Assembly (NCBI RefSeq): GCF_026672545.1
Contig: NZ_JAPPRJ010000002.1
Coordinates: 62,001-126,000 of the forward strand
Reading direction: 5' to 3'
Length of the DNA: 64,000 nt
From: Rhizobium sp. SL86
GTDB lineage: Bacteria; Pseudomonadota; Alphaproteobacteria; Rhizobiales; Rhizobiaceae
Shown: positions 16,931 through 25,346 of the stretch, piece by piece
Position numbering within the stretch: position 1 is the stretch's first letter
Layout of the letters: each line of letters starts with the position of its first letter
Notes under the pieces: model-generated
Told to the model about the DNA's origin: nothing
Seen by the model: the letters and a program-made list of their open reading frames with translations, nothing else
Databases searched by the model: none
Program-made: the position numbers and the translations under genes

Positions 16931-17878
16931 TCAGCCTTTTGCACCGGGCGGCGGACCACCGGTCGGGGCCCATTTCTCCCGCATTTCGAACAGCACGATC
17001 TGCGAGGCTTCGGCCCCCATCGGTGCCTCGCGCGCGATCCAGGTGTCGTCGTGCTTGTCCATGTCGGCATCGTATTCGAAGTGACAGCCGAGCGGGCTGT
17101 TGAAATACCAGAACCAGTTCGAGCCGAACTTGTGACGCCCAGGGCCCCAGAAGCTCTGATAGCCCTTCTTCACGAAGCGCGTACCGGCAACCATCAGTTC
17201 GGTCGGGCCGCCCATGTGGAAGGCCAGATGTTCGCAGCCCTTCATGTATTCCGGCGTGCGAATGAAAAACAACGTGTGGTGATCATCATTGGCCTTGGGA
17301 CGCAGGAAGGGGCCGGCTCCCGTCAGGACGTCGGTGATGACGAAACCGAGGCGGTCGCAATAGAATTTGGTGGCGACATCGAGGTCGGGAACGAAAAGCA
17401 CAACGTGGCTGAGCGTGCGCGGCAAGGCCGGCATCTCTTCCCAGACGCCGATCTCGTTCGGTCGGCGCTGGGCCGGTGCGCCGGGGGCATTGATCTTCTC
17501 GGCCGGCATGTCGAGTTCGCGGCGGATCGTCACCTGGAACTTCAGCTCGAAGCCATGATCGTCCTTGAGTTCGATCGAACCGTCGGAGAGGCGCGTGACG
17601 CGGCGATCCGTGCCGAGTTCCGCTTCGATCGCATCCAGATCTTCCGCGGAGCGAACGCCGTAGACCTGCTGGCGCAGCATGTTCGAGGTCGGCAGCGGCG
17701 GTGGCAGCATCGGGTCGGCCTTGTGGCGGATGATGATGCCGGTGCCGTCCAGCGTCTCGAAGATCCCACCCTTTTCCGTCACGTCGACAGGCTTCAGACC
17801 CCAGGCGGTGAGGTATTCAATGGAGGCGGCAACATCGTCGACGCCGAAAACGAGATAATCAGGACCGATGATATTCAT
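16931..17878 (-). CDS. Extradiol ring-cleavage dioxygenase, VOC family (FdeC-like role)
   Basis: The product is 315 residues with two vicinal-oxygen-chelate modules. The catalytic second module carries the iron ligands of type I extradiol dioxygenases: His in LSHVVLFVPD, His in EHLAFHMGG, and Glu in CHFEYDADMD. The length matches catechol 2,3-dioxygenase. It would open a vicinal dihydroxy ring produced by the flavoprotein monooxygenase. In the fde operon the dioxygenase FdeC cleaves the hydroxylated flavonoid A ring. The gene lies between the EthD gene (27 bases away) and the Rieske gene (14 bases). Confidence 0.85.
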   Translation of the reverse strand: MNIIGPDYLVFGVDDVAASIEYLTAWGLKPVDVTEKGGIFETLDGTGIIIRHKADPMLPPPLPTSNMLRQQVYGVRSAEDLDAIEAELGTDRRVTRLSDGSIELKDDHGFELKFQVTIRRELDMPAEKINAPGAPAQRRPNEIGVWEEMPALPRTLSHVVLFVPDLDVATKFYCDRLGFVITDVLTGAGPFLRPKANDDHHTLFFIRTPEYMKGCEHLAFHMGGPTELMVAGTRFVKKGYQSFWGPGRHKFGSNWFWYFNSPLGCHFEYDADMDKHDDTWIAREAPMGAEASQIVLFEMREKWAPTGGPPPGAKG

Positions 17879-17905
17879 GGGAATTCCTTTCGAGGGCGAC
17901 CGAGA

Positions 17906-18574
17906 TCACCCGGCATGAAGAACGTATTCGCGTGCGACAGTGATCGTGACGTCGGCAGTGCCCGATGGCGTCTCGTCGCCGATCGCCTGCCTCACCGACT
18001 GCGCGAAGGCGACGGCAGCGGCCTCGTCGGCCAGAAAGAACACGTCGACCGCGTGAACCGGCGAAGGAAAGACCGGGAGGTTGCGACAGTGTGCCGGTGC
18101 CGAGGCAAAGATGGCCGCAACCGCATCGCTCGTGTCGGGGGCAAAGGGCGGTGCGCCGTGCCAGACGACAAAGACCTTGGTGCGGCCTTCATGCGGTTCT
18201 CCTGGCGTGCGAATGACGTCTTCGGTCACGGGCAGACCGAACACCGTACTGTCATCGACCATCTGTGGTTCATCAGGCCGAAGGTGTTCAATATAGAAGG
18301 ATGTCTCACGCGAGGCCTTCGCGGTCGCAAGGTCCGGGAACCAGACTTCCGTCACGAAATCCAGGCCAAGCGTGAACACGCCCACCCGCGTGTCCGATCC
18401 GGGATAGACGCCGTCAAACGCGTGGTTCTGAACATAGCGGCGCGGCGCCTGATCCGGGTGGAGGCGGATGTAATCGAGAACCAGTGCCCCATGGATGTCC
18501 TTCATGTGGGCCCGATGCTCGGCCAGCGTCAGTCCGGGGCGCCGACGTCCGAAGATCATGGTTTTGATGGTCAT
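17906..18574 (-). CDS. EthD-domain protein
   Basis: The product is 222 residues. ATG at 18574 overlaps the hydrolase stop (ATGA). The first ~100 residues read as an EthD ferredoxin-like fold (PGLTLAEHRAHMKDIHG, then RYVQNHAFDG). The second half, from about EGRTKVFVVWHG, looks like a divergent repeat of the same fold. EthD-type dimeric alpha/beta-barrel proteins are often found beside oxygenases and ring-cleavage genes, and some act as decarboxylases or isomerases; no specific reaction can be assigned here. Confidence 0.7.
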   Translation of the reverse strand: MTIKTMIFGRRRPGLTLAEHRAHMKDIHGALVLDYIRLHPDQAPRRYVQNHAFDGVYPGSDTRVGVFTLGLDFVTEVWFPDLATAKASRETSFYIEHLRPDEPQMVDDSTVFGLPVTEDVIRTPGEPHEGRTKVFVVWHGAPPFAPDTSDAVAAIFASAPAHCRNLPVFPSPVHAVDVFFLADEAAAVAFAQSVRQAIGDETPSGTADVTITVAREYVLHAG

Positions 18575-19743
18575 GCGGCAACCTCCACGGCGACTTTGCC
18601 GCCCAGCACTTCGGCCACCCAATCGGCGATATAGGCCCCGGCATTGGCGGAATTGTCGAAACTGGAATGCTGCACACCGCCGGTGCGCTCGTCGAAGATT
18701 TTCAGTTCGCGCTTCGGGCTGTTGACCAGCTGGTCATAGGTTGCATGTGCCCATTGCAGCGGAATCTGGCTGTCCTTCTCGCCATGGGTCACGAGGAAAG
18801 GCACGCGGATGCGGTCCAGAATTCCGTTGAGATGCACCTTCTCGGCAATCTCCATGAAGGCATCCATATCCTTGGCGCCCCAGACCCAAATGACATGGCT
18901 CCAGTAATGCGGGACCGGGAAATTGCCTTCGCGCGCCAGACGCTTCTTCTGGACGTCGCGCCAGTCGTGATTGGCGCCCCAGACCACGCCGCAGGCGAAA
19001 CGCGGCTCGAAGGCCACGGCGCGCGGACAGTAGTAGCCACCGAGCGAGACGCCTTCCATACCGATCCGCTTCGCATCGACATCGGGCTGCGTCTCCAGCC
19101 AGTCGACCACGCGGCTTGCCCAGTGCTCGCTGTCGAAGCGTGCCGTCATCGCATGCAGCCGCAATGCTTCGCCGGTTCCCGGCTGGTCGACGATCAGCGA
19201 GGCAACGCCTCGCTTCGCAAGCCAACCTGGCAGACCGACCAGGAACTTCATCTCCTTGGTGCTGTCCAGCCCGTTGACCTGAACGAGCAGGGGCGCGGGT
19301 CCCGTGACACCTTCCGCCGGCACGTAAAGCGCCGACAGATGCTTGCCTTCGTAGGGAATGCTGACGCGGCGGCACGAGGAACCGGAAAGCTTCAGACCTT
19401 TTTCGAATGCTATCAGGAAGCGCTCATACAGCGCCAGACGCCCCTCCGAACCATGCGCCAACAGGCGCTCAGCGGTCAGCATGTAATTGGCAGCGCGAAG
19501 CAGCTTGTCACCGGCCGAAATAAGCCGTCCTCGCGCTTCATCCTCCTCGGCGAGAGAAACGAGCTTGTCGGCCATCCTGATCCAGGTGTCGCGGAAGGCC
19601 TGGGTACCGGCGGCATCCGGCGCCTTGGCTGCGTCCTGCAGCGGCGCGCACATTTCCTCGATCTCTCCCATCCGGGCGCCCATCTCGATCGACAGATTGA
19701 CCGACAGGTTCCAGACGTAATTGGTGGGAAAGTACTTGAACAT
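18571..19743 (-). CDS. Alpha/beta hydrolase, DHPON-hydrolase/FrsA-like
   Basis: The product is 390 residues, longer than a simple hydrolase because of an N-terminal helical cap of about 140 residues. The nucleophile elbow is GVSLGGYY (Ser), followed by the acid in THGEKDSQIP and the histidine in VQHSSFDNS. The closest functional family I recognise is the 2,6-dihydroxypseudooxynicotine hydrolase type, which cuts carbon-carbon bonds of ring-cleavage intermediates. ATG at 19743 has CGAGGAGAAGC upstream. It is the first gene of the operon, facing the LysR regulator across 183 bases, and would hydrolyse the meta-cleavage product or a flavonoid diketone. Confidence 0.8.
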   Translation of the reverse strand: MFKYFPTNYVWNLSVNLSIEMGARMGEIEEMCAPLQDAAKAPDAAGTQAFRDTWIRMADKLVSLAEEDEARGRLISAGDKLLRAANYMLTAERLLAHGSEGRLALYERFLIAFEKGLKLSGSSCRRVSIPYEGKHLSALYVPAEGVTGPAPLLVQVNGLDSTKEMKFLVGLPGWLAKRGVASLIVDQPGTGEALRLHAMTARFDSEHWASRVVDWLETQPDVDAKRIGMEGVSLGGYYCPRAVAFEPRFACGVVWGANHDWRDVQKKRLAREGNFPVPHYWSHVIWVWGAKDMDAFMEIAEKVHLNGILDRIRVPFLVTHGEKDSQIPLQWAHATYDQLVNSPKRELKIFDERTGGVQHSSFDNSANAGAYIADWVAEVLGGKVAVEVAA

Positions 19744-19926
19744 TGCTTCTCCTCGAAATCGCCCCTCCGGCGATACTGTCGATGGGAAGCAGCCAACGCT
19801 CTGGCCTCCCGGCCTGACGTCGACAATTCCTCCCAACTGGAGATCTAGCGAACATTAGCCTGTTTACAAAATTGCTTTGATGAATGATTTGTATTTATGG
19901 GGAAAATAGATGGGAGGCTTTTAGAG
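19744..19926. promoter_or_regulatory. Divergent promoter of catabolic operon and NodD-like regulator
   Basis: This 183-base gap must hold both promoters and the LysR binding site. On the minus strand, bases 19882-19868 read CATCAAAGCAATTTT, which recalls the ATC-AAACAAT...TTTT core of rhizobial nod boxes, though the match is partial and no exact ATC-N9-GAT motif was found. The DNA is AT-rich from about 19855 to 19910, as expected for a promoter. The regulator's own ribosome site is GGGAGG at 19912-19917. Confidence 0.3.
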
Positions 19927-20820
19927 ATGCGGTTCAAGAACCTTGACCTGAATCTACTCGTGGCGCTCGATACCTTGATCAGGGTCCGCAATGTCAGCCG
20001 AGCGGCGGAAGAAATGTTCATCACCCAATCGGCCATGAGCAATGCACTCGGGCGGTTGCGGGACTATTTCGACGATGCGCTGCTGATCCAGGTGGGGCGC
20101 TCCATGGAACTTTCGCCATTGGCTGCCTCGCTCGAACAGCCATTACGCGACATCATCGTGCGGATCGAAGCCGCTGTCGTTTCCACGCCCTCCTTCGAAC
20201 CGGAGACATCCACCCGAAGCTTCAGTCTCATCGTCTCCGACTATACGATGATGACGATCATGCCGAACTTCATCAGGCTGCTGCAGGCCCGCGCCCCCGG
20301 CATCCAGGTCGATCTCAAACCGCAGCAGAACCATCCGCATATCCTGCTGGAACGTGGTGAGGCGGACCTCCTGATCGCCCCGACACCCTTCTGTTCCGAA
20401 AACCACCCGAGGGAGGTTCTCTTGGAAGACGATCTCTGTTGTGTCGTGGCTGCCGACGGACCATTCGGCCACGGCAGCCTGTCGACAGAGGATTTCCTGG
20501 CTGCCGGATTCATCGTGATGCAGCCTCCCAACGGGGGAGAGAGTTTTGCGCAGCGCGCCTTCGACAGCGTTGGTCTGAAGCTCAGGGTAGAGATCAGCAG
20601 CTACAGCTTCAGCTCTCTGCCCATGCTCATTCAGGGAGGAAACCGCATCGCTCTCATTCAACGGAAGCTTGCGAATATCTTTGCCGGCCTTGGCGGGATC
20701 ACGATCATTGAAACGCCGATTACCCTGCCGAAGCTGCAACAGTCTCTTCAATGGCACAGTTACCGGACACGCGATCCCGCCCTGAGCTGGATCCGCAGTC
20801 TGATCCATGAAGCAAGTTAG
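19927..20820 (+). CDS. LysR-type activator of the NodD/FdeR group
   Basis: The product is 297 residues; ATG at 19927 has TGGGAGG upstream. It begins MRFKNLDLNLLVALDTL, almost the same as the NodD start MRFKGLDLNLLVALDAL, and continues with the helix-turn-helix VSRAAEEMFITQSAMSNALGRLRDYF. Other NodD-like text includes RSFSLIVSDY after the linker and LQWHSYRTRDPALSWIR near the C terminus (NodD: LQWPSFHNTDPASIWMR). NodD proteins and FdeR of Herbaspirillum respond to flavonoids. It diverges from a monooxygenase/dioxygenase operon and not from nod genes, so it is best read as an FdeR-like catabolic activator. Confidence 0.85.
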   Translation: MRFKNLDLNLLVALDTLIRVRNVSRAAEEMFITQSAMSNALGRLRDYFDDALLIQVGRSMELSPLAASLEQPLRDIIVRIEAAVVSTPSFEPETSTRSFSLIVSDYTMMTIMPNFIRLLQARAPGIQVDLKPQQNHPHILLERGEADLLIAPTPFCSENHPREVLLEDDLCCVVAADGPFGHGSLSTEDFLAAGFIVMQPPNGGESFAQRAFDSVGLKLRVEISSYSFSSLPMLIQGGNRIALIQRKLANIFAGLGGITIIETPITLPKLQQSLQWHSYRTRDPALSWIRSLIHEAS

Positions 20821-20827
20821 ACCATCT

Positions 20828-20863
20828 CTGGCTTCTGCCGACAGGCTGCGGGCGAGAAGCCAG
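20828..20863. terminator. Hairpin between convergent LysR and AraC genes
   Basis: A 9-bp perfect stem (CTGGCTTCT at 20828-20836 and AGAAGCCAG at 20855-20863) surrounds an 18-base loop, eight bases after the LysR stop. There is no T run, so intrinsic termination is only likely. Confidence 0.35.
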
Positions 20864-20980
20864 CGCAACGCCCCGGCGGTCGCAGGGAATGCCGTGGGAT
20901 CGGAACGACCGGGTCACGCACAGCATCACAGTCTGCTCTGCGTCATGCGATGATACTTGATGCCGAGACCGGTTTGTCCG

Positions 20981-21979
20981 TCACGCCTCGCGCGCCCTTG
21001 ACCGTGCCGCCAGCGCCCGTGACGGCTGGATGCCGAAGCGGCGCAGGTACAGCTGCGAAAAATGGCTGGGATTGCTGTAACCGACGGCAATCGCCGCCTG
21101 AGTGATGTTCACATCACTTGCCTCGATCAGCCGACGCGCCTCCAGAAGCCGTTGCTCCTGGAGGAAAGCATAAACAGCGAAGCCAAACAGGCTCTTGAAG
21201 CCGGCTTTGAGGCGTTTCTGACTGAGGCCGACCTCCCGGGCGAGGTCATCGAGCGTCCAGGGGCGCGCAAGGTCGCCAATCAACAGATCGCGGGCGCGCT
21301 CGAGCGGGCGGCGGTCGCGTGGCGGGATCGTCTGGGGCGCTAGCGAGCGGCGCATGGCACCTATCGAGGCGTTGATGATGTCGAGCGCACGCGCCTCAAG
21401 GGTCAGGTCGTCATTTTCCACCATGGCACTGTCGAAAAGCGCGCGGGCGACGGCGAGAAGATCAGGCGGTACCGGCAGCACGCCAACCCAGGTGCCATTA
21501 CCAGACGCCATGTGCAGGGCATGGTTTTCGTCGAGGTTGGCCAGCACATCGCCGGCACCGAGCCTTTGCCACAGGGCGATATCGACGCGGATGTCCATAC
21601 CCTTGAACCTGCTGCCGACAGGCACGTCGTAGAAGCCGATCGCGCCGGTCGGCGCCGCCATCACATAGATGCGCCCGGGCCGATAGGGCACGGACGACAG
21701 CCGCCGCTCTGCATCCTTGTCGAGCAACCAGCCCTGGCCGGTCGCTTCGAACAGAAAATCAATGGCCACGCAGGGTTCCGTTGCAAACCGGCCGACAAAA
21801 TCAGGACCGATCACCATGTCGAAGACGGAAATTGTCAGGCCCGGCCGAACACCCAGGATCTTATAGGCGCCCTCCGTCGCGGCGGCGGAAAACGTCGGAT
21901 CGGCTGGGTTTGGCCCCAGCACGACCACGTCGTTCTGATCCGACTGTGCCAGCGCACGCTGTTCCACTCGAAGATTCAT
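20981..21979 (-). CDS. PchR-type AraC regulator of siderophore uptake
   Basis: The product is 332 residues. The C-terminal AraC domain reads WTLDDLAREVGLSQKRLKAGF, then VYAFLQEQRLLEARRLI and ITQAAIAVGYSNPSHFSQLY, the form seen in PchR, YbtA and RhrA. The N-terminal ~220 residues are the long ligand domain of that group, which senses the ferri-siderophore. It is divergent (106 bases) from an RhtX-type permease and TonB-dependent receptor, exactly the arrangement of pchR-type systems, so it probably activates them when the cognate siderophore enters the cell. Confidence 0.85.
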   Translation of the reverse strand: MNLRVEQRALAQSDQNDVVVLGPNPADPTFSAAATEGAYKILGVRPGLTISVFDMVIGPDFVGRFATEPCVAIDFLFEATGQGWLLDKDAERRLSSVPYRPGRIYVMAAPTGAIGFYDVPVGSRFKGMDIRVDIALWQRLGAGDVLANLDENHALHMASGNGTWVGVLPVPPDLLAVARALFDSAMVENDDLTLEARALDIINASIGAMRRSLAPQTIPPRDRRPLERARDLLIGDLARPWTLDDLAREVGLSQKRLKAGFKSLFGFAVYAFLQEQRLLEARRLIEASDVNITQAAIAVGYSNPSHFSQLYLRRFGIQPSRALAARSRAREA

Positions 21980-22021
21980 TCGCTACCAAAATAATGGACC
22001 GGATCGCAATATCGCTGAACC

Positions 22022-22036
22022 TGATCATGATAGTCA
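22022..22036. promoter_or_regulatory. Candidate RirA iron-responsive operator (TGA-N9-TCA)
   Basis: The sequence TGATCATGATAGTCA fits TGA-N9-TCA, the iron-responsive operator described for RirA in rhizobia. It lies in the divergent promoter between the PchR-type regulator and the RhtX/TonB receptor genes, where iron repression is expected. A 6-base match can occur by chance, so context carries much of the weight. Confidence 0.45.
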
Positions 22037-22085
22037 AGTTTAATGCGACATCTTACTGAGACCCGGAAACTCGTTGTGAGGGGCA

Positions 22086-23342
22086 ATGACGACTGCTCTT
22101 GTGAATATTGCTGCACGCTCCACATCATGGACCGTCCTCGGCCTGCTTGCGGGCCTTTATGCCGCCCAGTCCGTCACGGGCAGCATGGTGCAGACCGCAC
22201 TTCCCGTCGTCCTGCGCGATGCGGGCATTCCGCTCGACCAGATCGGTTATCTCGCCGTTCTCTTCCTGCCCTGGGCGCTGAAATTTCTCTGGGCACCGCT
22301 CGTCGATCGATTCCTGAACGAACGTAGCTGGATCTTCGGATGCCAGTTCGGCATCATCCTCTGCTTCCTTGCTGCGATGGCGCTGCCACCGCAGACGCAT
22401 CTGGGTTGGCTCGCCGGTGTTCTTCTCGTGATGGGCCTCTTTGCCGCGACACAGGACGTGGCAACCGATTCGCTTGCCGTGCGCGCCTCCGACGCAGGCA
22501 GTCGTGGTTTTGCCAGCGGCGCCTCGACGGCCGGTGCCTATCTCGGTTTCCTGATCGGCGGAGGGTTGTGGCTCATCGTCTATCAGCATGCCGGCTGGGC
22601 CGTTTCCATGGCCTTCATGGCAGGCTTCGTCTGCCTTCTCACCATCCCCGTATTTCTGTCCAACGGACTCGCGGCACCGCGAGCGAAAAAGACGGCCGGT
22701 ACACATCGCGTCGGCCTGAAAGCCACTTTCGGCAACCGAGACCTCACCCATGGCCTTGTTTTTCTCGTCGTCTATCAGATCGGAATCCGCATGGGTTCGT
22801 CGCTGGCCGGTCCTTATCTCGTCGACAAGGGTGTCGCGCTCGACATGATTGGCCTCCTGCGTGGTGCAGGTGGGGCGCTCATCGGCTTGCTCGCCTCGTC
22901 GCTCGGTGCGCTCGCCGTGCAAACGGCCGGCATCCTCCGGTCGATCGTGATGGCCGCAATCCTCAACGCCGTGCTGCTCGCAGGCCTGGCCCTCATCGAA
23001 TTCACCGGCTCGGTCTCGCCGGGGCTCGCCGTATGTATCCTTCTCCTTCAGGTTGGCGCTGTCGCATTTTCCTTCGTCACGCTTTACGCGGCGATGATGA
23101 ACTGGTGCAATCCGGACCAGACGGCGACGGATTTCGCCGCACTCCAGAGCATCGACGCGATCCTTGCAATCGCCGCCTCCTCGGTTGCCGGCGTGCTTGG
23201 CAAGGCCTTCGGTTATGCCTGGCTGTTTTCCGCCTCGGCGGCCTTCATCCTCGTCGCCATTCTCCTCGTACCGCGCACCCTTGCCGCCACCGCGCGGCTG
23301 AGCGAGCGCTTCCCCATCCCAGAAAAGGTATCTGAATCATGA
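22086..23342 (+). CDS. RhtX/FptX-family ferri-siderophore MFS permease
   Basis: The product is 418 residues, full length for this family, with about 12 helices. Typical features are YAAQSVTGSMVQTALPVVLRD near the N terminus, LPWALKFLWAPLVDRF after it and a TQDVATDSLAV motif near residue 120 (compare the AmpG-like ATQDIA motif). RhtX and FptX alone carry rhizobactin 1021 or pyochelin across the inner membrane without an ABC importer. The stop overlaps the receptor start (ATGATG), so permease and receptor are coupled. The siderophore is unknown. Confidence 0.85.
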   Translation: MTTALVNIAARSTSWTVLGLLAGLYAAQSVTGSMVQTALPVVLRDAGIPLDQIGYLAVLFLPWALKFLWAPLVDRFLNERSWIFGCQFGIILCFLAAMALPPQTHLGWLAGVLLVMGLFAATQDVATDSLAVRASDAGSRGFASGASTAGAYLGFLIGGGLWLIVYQHAGWAVSMAFMAGFVCLLTIPVFLSNGLAAPRAKKTAGTHRVGLKATFGNRDLTHGLVFLVVYQIGIRMGSSLAGPYLVDKGVALDMIGLLRGAGGALIGLLASSLGALAVQTAGILRSIVMAAILNAVLLAGLALIEFTGSVSPGLAVCILLLQVGAVAFSFVTLYAAMMNWCNPDQTATDFAALQSIDAILAIAASSVAGVLGKAFGYAWLFSASAAFILVAILLVPRTLAATARLSERFPIPEKVSES

Positions 23343-25336
23343 TGCGTCACCGCTTGTCCGGCGTTTCCCTTCTTGCTCTCGCCGTCGGTCTTTCACCGCA
23401 AGATATTCTGGCGCAGGACAATGAGGCAACGACGATGCTTGAGAGGATCACCATAACGGCGACCAAACGCAGTGAAGACTACTTCCTGCTGCCGTCTGCG
23501 ACCGATATCGCCACTGCAGAGGACCTGGAGAGCCGCGACATCGACACCGTTGCCGATCTCGACCGGATTTTCCCGGACGTCAACATCCGCTCGCGCTCCA
23601 GCCGGACCTATGCCAACTTCACGATCCGCGGCCAGGCCTCGCTCGATTTCTACAATCCGAGCACACAGGTCTATATCGACGGCCTGCCGCAGGACAGCTT
23701 CAACCTGACGCGAGCGCTGCCCGCCGAACTCGAAAGCGTAGAGCTTCTCTATGGCCCGCAGGGCACACTGTACGGCCGCGGCGCGATCGGCGGCGTCATC
23801 AATATCGTCACTCGCAAGCCCGACAACGAGGCGCGCTTCGGCTTCGATGCCAACCTAACCGATCAGGGCGCGGGCGGGACCTTCCACGCCAGCACGCCGA
23901 TCATCGAAGACGTTCTTTACGGTGACGCCAGCATTTCCTTCCTGAACGGCAATGATACCTATACGACCACAACGGGCGAGGATGTCGGCGGGACGAAAGA
24001 CATCAACGGCCAGGTGCGCCTGCGCTATGCTCCAACCGACAGCCCTTGGGATATCACCGTGACCGCCGGTCGCGGCCATGTATCCTCGACGGAAGAATAT
24101 TTCGTTCTGGAATCGATGCTGGAGGACCGCGTCGCCTATCCGGCACCGTCTCAGTACGATCTCGACACCTGGAATTTTGGCATCAACGCCGCCTACGACC
24201 TCGGTTTCGCGACGATCACCGCCCTCACCGGTTACCAGAAAAGCGATCTCGACCGCACGATCTTCGGCAGCTATACGCCGGAAAAACAATGGACACTGAG
24301 CCAGGAACTGCGCATCGCTTCCAACCCGGATCAGGGCAGCGCGATCGACTACGTGGCCGGGCTCTATTACCAACATCTGGATTTCACCCGCAACGTGCCG
24401 GCCTATGGACAGGTTTCGAACCAGAAGATTGATTCCTATGCACTCTTCGGTGATGTGACCTGGCATGCCACGGACCGGCTCGACATCTCGCCCGGTCTGC
24501 GTCTCGACTACGAATACGCGGCGGCGGAAGCGACGGGCGGCATCACGCTCAACGACGACAATTCCTTCACGGCACTTTCGCCGAAACTCGGGGCGAGCTA
24601 CAGCCTCAGCGACGAATGGCGCGTCTACGGCCTTCTCAGTACAGGCTTCAAGGCCGGCGGTTTCACCCGCAACGTGGCGCCTGCCAACATCGCCTTCACC
24701 TACGATCCGCAGCACACCTACAATGGTGAGGCCGGGCTGAAATATCGCAACGAGACGGGTACGCTGGAAGCACAGCTTTCGGCCTATTACAATGTCACCA
24801 AAGACTATCAGATGTTCGTTGGCACGCAGCCGTATCAATATCTGCAGAATGTCGGAGAGGTGACGGCAAAGGGGATCGACCTGAAGATCCGCGCAAAACC
24901 CACCGAGGAAATCGGCATCACGGCGGGCCTTGCCTATAACCACACGCGCTTCACCGACTATGAAAACCCCTTGACGACCGGCGCCGACCTGACGGGCAAC
25001 ACGGTACCTTATGCGCCGGAATTCACCGCCAACCTCATGGTCGACTACCGTTTCGAGGTTGAAAGCGGCCGCGGCGCGTTCGTCCCCTATGCCGGCCTCA
25101 CATATGTCGGCGAGCACTATTTCGACGAAACCAACACGATCGGCCAGAAGGCTTATGCGCTCGTTGATCTTGGCGTGAAATGGGAGATCGAGGAACAAGT
25201 CACCGCGGAAGTCTTCGTGACCAATGTCTTCGACAAGACCTACACGACCTATGGCTTCCAATATCCGGGCCTGGGCAATCTGTACCAGCTTGGCCAGGGC
25301 CGCACGATCGGCGCGCGCATCAATATGACGTTCTGA
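23339..25336 (+). CDS. TonB-dependent siderophore receptor
   Basis: The product is 665 residues. A signal peptide ends near DILAQDN, followed by a TonB-box-like ERITITATKR. The plug domain reads LDRIFPDVNIRSRSS and LLYGPQGTLYGRGAIGGVINIVTRKP, the standard receptor plug ending. The barrel ends in GARINMTF with a terminal phenylalanine. It lacks an N-terminal STN signalling domain, which agrees with control by the AraC regulator rather than by a sigma factor. With the coupled RhtX-type permease it forms a complete outer-plus-inner-membrane route for one siderophore. Confidence 0.9.
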   Translation: MMRHRLSGVSLLALAVGLSPQDILAQDNEATTMLERITITATKRSEDYFLLPSATDIATAEDLESRDIDTVADLDRIFPDVNIRSRSSRTYANFTIRGQASLDFYNPSTQVYIDGLPQDSFNLTRALPAELESVELLYGPQGTLYGRGAIGGVINIVTRKPDNEARFGFDANLTDQGAGGTFHASTPIIEDVLYGDASISFLNGNDTYTTTTGEDVGGTKDINGQVRLRYAPTDSPWDITVTAGRGHVSSTEEYFVLESMLEDRVAYPAPSQYDLDTWNFGINAAYDLGFATITALTGYQKSDLDRTIFGSYTPEKQWTLSQELRIASNPDQGSAIDYVAGLYYQHLDFTRNVPAYGQVSNQKIDSYALFGDVTWHATDRLDISPGLRLDYEYAAAEATGGITLNDDNSFTALSPKLGASYSLSDEWRVYGLLSTGFKAGGFTRNVAPANIAFTYDPQHTYNGEAGLKYRNETGTLEAQLSAYYNVTKDYQMFVGTQPYQYLQNVGEVTAKGIDLKIRAKPTEEIGITAGLAYNHTRFTDYENPLTTGADLTGNTVPYAPEFTANLMVDYRFEVESGRGAFVPYAGLTYVGEHYFDETNTIGQKAYALVDLGVKWEIEEQVTAEVFVTNVFDKTYTTYGFQYPGLGNLYQLGQGRTIGARINMTF

Positions 25337-25346
25337 GGAGACCTTT

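Noticed and set aside
16709..18634. Very long open frame on the plus strand opposite the VOC and EthD genes
   Set aside because: It is antisense to well-supported genes, arises from high-GC codon bias, has Arg/Gly/Asp-rich text and no domain.
19927..20820. True nodD of a symbiosis locus
   Set aside because: The N terminus is NodD-like, but no nod, nif or fix genes are present and the divergent operon is catabolic.
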